Assembly (NCBI RefSeq): GCF_002177135.1
Contig: NZ_MWPH01000004.1
Location: forward strand, 124,001 to 188,000
Source of the DNA: Natronolimnobius baerhuensis
GTDB taxonomy: Archaea; Halobacteriota; Halobacteria; Halobacteriales; Natrialbaceae
Direction of reading: 5' to 3'
Length of the DNA: 64,000 nt
Under the pieces are notes generated by a model that saw only the letters and a program-made list of their open reading frames with translations, made no database searches and was not told the DNA's origin. Shown here one piece after another: positions 63,826 through 64,000 of the stretch; position 1 is the stretch's first letter, and each line of letters opens with the position of its first letter. Both the position numbers and the translations under genes were made by a program.

Positions 63826-64000
63826 CGCTACGAGTGAGTACACTTCACGAAGGATCGATTTTAAGGGTTTGGTTCATTTTCGTGAATTAAATTGCGAGAT
63901 GCCGATTATGTTATTCTAGTTAAATTTCGACTCGTATGTGTTCTATAATGTTTTCAGATTATATATGATGGAAATATTTAGTGTAAGCTAGTCAAATACT
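63826..64000. other. AT-rich end of window
   Basis: This 175 bp holds the TATA-like TTAAAAT (about 63859-63865, complement) of the GT2 gene and otherwise no coding signal. Confidence 0.4.

Noticed and set aside
1-64000. tRNA, rRNA, CRISPR arrays and complete insertion sequences
   Set aside because: I looked for conserved tRNA T-loop patterns, rRNA motifs, spaced repeats and paired terminal repeats and recognised none; a dedicated scan could still find a short RNA gene.

Overview
The window is chromosomal or megaplasmid DNA of a halophilic archaeon. The evidence is consistently acidic proteins, high GC with a strong TCGA/CTCGAG bias, twin-arginine lipoprotein signals on solute-binding proteins, and short TATA-like boxes about 22-30 nt before many start codons, as expected for leaderless transcripts. 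A Natrialbaceae-type haloarchaeon is plausible, but this is inference. Everything here was read by eye; no database search was run.

Layout. (1) 1-22422 is a carbohydrate-use region. A minus-strand Dpp/Opp-type ABC transporter operon (lipoprotein, two permeases, two ATPases, then a cut-off membrane protein) lies next to an unusual gene that joins a four-Asp-box sialidase-like domain to a complete IclR regulator. These are followed by a GH51 alpha-L-arabinofuranosidase, a zinc alcohol dehydrogenase, a GH2 enzyme, a second IclR regulator, a GH127 beta-L-arabinofuranosidase, a PadR regulator with a VOC dioxygenase-like protein, and a second divergent GH2 enzyme. Together they look like an uptake and breakdown system for arabinofuranose-containing plant glycans, with inverted repeats as candidate operators. 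(2) 22587-26670 is a minus-strand run of ordinary haloarchaeal genes (UbiA prenyltransferase, GlcD-like FAD enzyme, two small conserved proteins, RNase HI-like protein). (3) 26832-33269 is a second complete Dpp/Opp-type operon with ATGA stop/start overlaps, followed by a small HTH gene.

(4) 33858-38299 holds a small membrane protein, a Cdc48-type AAA ATPase and a LarC nickel-insertion protein with a histidine-rich tandem repeat. (5) 38419-44127 is a cluster of secreted or membrane proteins of unknown role. The main one carries five N/Q-rich repeats resembling curlin repeats, and a smaller neighbour carries the same kind of motif; this is the best candidate in the window for an undescribed system, possibly an archaeal extracellular amyloid or matrix fibre. 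(6) 44280-47399 is an accessory zone with degraded small genes, a translationally coupled coiled-coil/acidic protein pair and a winged-helix protein.

(7) 47581-63825 is a surface-glycan island of visibly lower GC: an ABC flippase, a NeuA-PseG fusion, NeuB, a decayed IS6-type transposase, a sulfatase-like enzyme, a pyruvyltransferase, an NDP-sugar epimerase, a capsule-type transferase, an AglQ-like protein, three GT2 glycosyltransferases and a Wzy/O-antigen-ligase-like membrane protein. These genes probably build and export a nonulosonic-acid-containing glycan for S-layer glycoproteins or an exopolysaccharide.
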